The notes under the pieces were generated by a model that was not told where the DNA came from, searched no databases, and worked only from the letters and a program-made list of their open reading frames with translations. A DNA stretch of 14,603 nt from JBBRGG01 sp038240875 (GTDB taxonomy: Bacteria; Planctomycetota; Phycisphaerae; Phycisphaerales; UBA1924): assembly GCA_038240875.1 (NCBI GenBank), contig JBBRGG010000072.1:1-14603 (forward strand), given 5' to 3'. The position numbers and the translations under genes are program-made. Positions 13,401 to 14,603 of the stretch are shown one piece after another; the first letter of the stretch is position 1, and each line of letters begins with the position of its first letter.

Positions 13401-14603
13401 TTACGCTTTATGAGCGCGATAGCCGCTGGCCTGTTCGCCGACCTTGTGTATCGCAATCGTGTTGGTCGCCTTGGCTTGGCCCAAAGGCCGCCCGGCGAGT
13501 AGAACAATCGCGTCGCCAACGTGGGCTAACCCGCGAACCTGAACTTCAACGTCCACGGCGGCATTCCAGTCTGATAATGTGCCATTGCCTGGCGGCTGGC
13601 AACAAATCGGCATCACGCCACGGTACAACGACATGCGCCTTGCTGCCCGAGGTGACGACGAATAGGCCAAGATCGGCATGTTCAAGCGGTTCTGGCTAAG
13701 GTATCGAGCAGTCCCGCCGTGCTGCGACCACACAACGACGACCTTCGCGGCCAAGTCGCGCGCGATCGTGAACGCGCCATGCGCCAGTGCAGCGGTCCCG
13801 CGATGCCCGGCGATGAACTGGATCGGAGCCATCGGGGTGCTGGTAAGCGTCCTTACATGTGCCTCGGCGACCGCGATGATCCGCGACATCGTCTCGACGA
13901 CCAACGCCGGGTGCTTGCCAGTCGCGGTTTCCGCGCTCAGCATCACCGCGTCGGCACCATCAAACACCGCGTTCGCAACGTCGCTCGCTTCGGCGCGAGT
14001 CGGGATCGGGCTGTCAATCATCGTTTCGAGCATCTGCGTCGCAACGATGCTGGGCTTGCCATATTGACGGCACAACTCGATGATCTGCTTCTGCACCACG
14101 GGCACTTTGGCAATGTCCATCTCTACGCCCAGATCGCCTCGCGCGACCATCACGCCATCGGACGCCGCAACGATCGATTCCAGATTCTTCACCGCCTGTG
14201 GCTTTTCAACCTTGGAGATAATCGGAATCCATGCAGGTTCGCCCGGTGAAGCCGGATCGGGGAGTGCCGCGACGCGACGGCGCAAGTCTTCGACTTCTTC
14301 CGCCTTTCGCACAAAGGACAACGCAAGGTAATCAAGGTCGTTTTCGACAGCCCACTTCATGCACGAAAGGTCATGCTCGGAAAGCGCCGGCGCGGAGATA
14401 TTGCTTTCGGGAAGGTTGATTCCCTTGCCACTAGTCACGAGCCCGCCCACGGTCACTCGACAACGAAGCTCTTGAGCCTTGGTATCGCACTCGACCGCGA
14501 GCATGCGGATCGCGCCGTCATTGATCAAAATGCGTTGCCCAGGCTCAACCTCGTGCACCATCGGCGCGTACGTTAAAGGCAAGACTAACTCCGTACCCGT
14601 ACC
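13401..14603 (-). CDS. pyk: Pyruvate kinase, N-terminus outside window
   Basis: Last step of glycolysis: phosphoenolpyruvate + ADP to pyruvate + ATP, cytoplasmic, normally a homotetramer. The frame enters at the right edge (TGTELVLPLTYAP) and stops at 13401, giving 400 visible residues; the first part of the A domain (about 75-90 residues) is missing. Visible: B-domain VEPGQRILINDG, GLVTSGKGINLP, DLDYLALSFVRKAEEV, the catalytic-lysine region PIISKVEKPQAVKN, the metal-binding VARGDLGVEM, ATQMLETMIDSPIPTRAE with DVANAVFDGADAVMLSAET, and the C-terminal domain (GTAALAHGAFTIARDLAAKV, then VVVWSQHGGTARYLS). Key residues are intact. A rho-independent terminator follows the stop. No other gene of the same operon is visible on this side. 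Confidence 0.95.
   Translation of the reverse strand, partial: GTGTELVLPLTYAPMVHEVEPGQRILINDGAIRMLAVECDTKAQELRCRVTVGGLVTSGKGINLPESNISAPALSEHDLSCMKWAVENDLDYLALSFVRKAEEVEDLRRRVAALPDPASPGEPAWIPIISKVEKPQAVKNLESIVAASDGVMVARGDLGVEMDIAKVPVVQKQIIELCRQYGKPSIVATQMLETMIDSPIPTRAEASDVANAVFDGADAVMLSAETATGKHPALVVETMSRIIAVAEAHVRTLTSTPMAPIQFIAGHRGTAALAHGAFTIARDLAAKVVVVWSQHGGTARYLSQNRLNMPILAYSSSPRAARRMSLYRGVMPICCQPPGNGTLSDWNAAVDVEVQVRGLAHVGDAIVLLAGRPLGQAKATNTIAIHKVGEQASGYRAHKA

Overview
The window (14.6 kb, moderately GC-rich, with AT-richer spacers) reads as a chromosomal segment of a Planctomycetota bacterium, most likely Phycisphaerae-like. This is inference. It rests on a C-terminal VPTPSG...RRRR PEP-CTERM-type anchor on a broken secreted gene, on the wording of a decayed RHS/YD-repeat remnant, and on long gene-poor spacers around housekeeping genes. 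No tRNA, rRNA, CRISPR array, integrase or transposase was found.

Layout. (1) 1-903, minus: a LOG-family nucleotide phosphoribohydrolase, cut by the left edge. (2) 1191-5081, minus: a compact surface-glycan operon transcribed right to left: WcaF-like O-acetyltransferase, NAD-dependent sugar epimerase, then two paralogous WaaE/LgtF-type family-2 glycosyltransferases. All three junctions are 4-base stop/start overlaps (ATGA, GTGA, GTGA), so the four genes are probably translationally coupled. (3) 5082-5667: a divergent spacer holding 11-bp and 15-bp tandem repeats. (4) 5668-6861, plus: a family-4 glycosyltransferase, probably of the same glycan pathway. (5) 6862-8190: gene-poor DNA ending in a degraded RHS-repeat pseudogene that abuts the stop codon of sucD. 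(6) 8191-9171, minus: sucD without sucC beside it. (7) about 9477-10319, plus: a frameshifted PEP-CTERM-like exported protein. (8) 10770-11402, plus: a secreted protein with four C-terminal cysteines and no family I recognise. (9) 11403-12352: about 950 bp without a convincing gene. (10) 12353-12922, plus: a PTPS/QueD-family protein with the ExxHGH (PTPS-III-like) motif and a 65-residue basic tail read out of a dispersed repeat. (11) 12849-13067, plus: a possible small protein. (12) 13401-14603, minus: the C-terminal 400 residues of pyruvate kinase, cut by the right edge, followed by a good intrinsic terminator.

How it works together. The minus-strand operon plus the divergent family-4 enzyme would make, modify and acetylate a cell-surface polysaccharide or LPS-core-like glycan. 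SucD and pyruvate kinase are central metabolism. The best candidates for something undescribed are a hairpin-plus-tandem-repeat element (two copies, 12750-12848 and 13187-13305). Its stem shows a compensatory base change and folds best on the minus strand, and one copy has apparently lengthened the reading frame of the PTPS gene. I saw no clear new multi-gene defence or mobile system.
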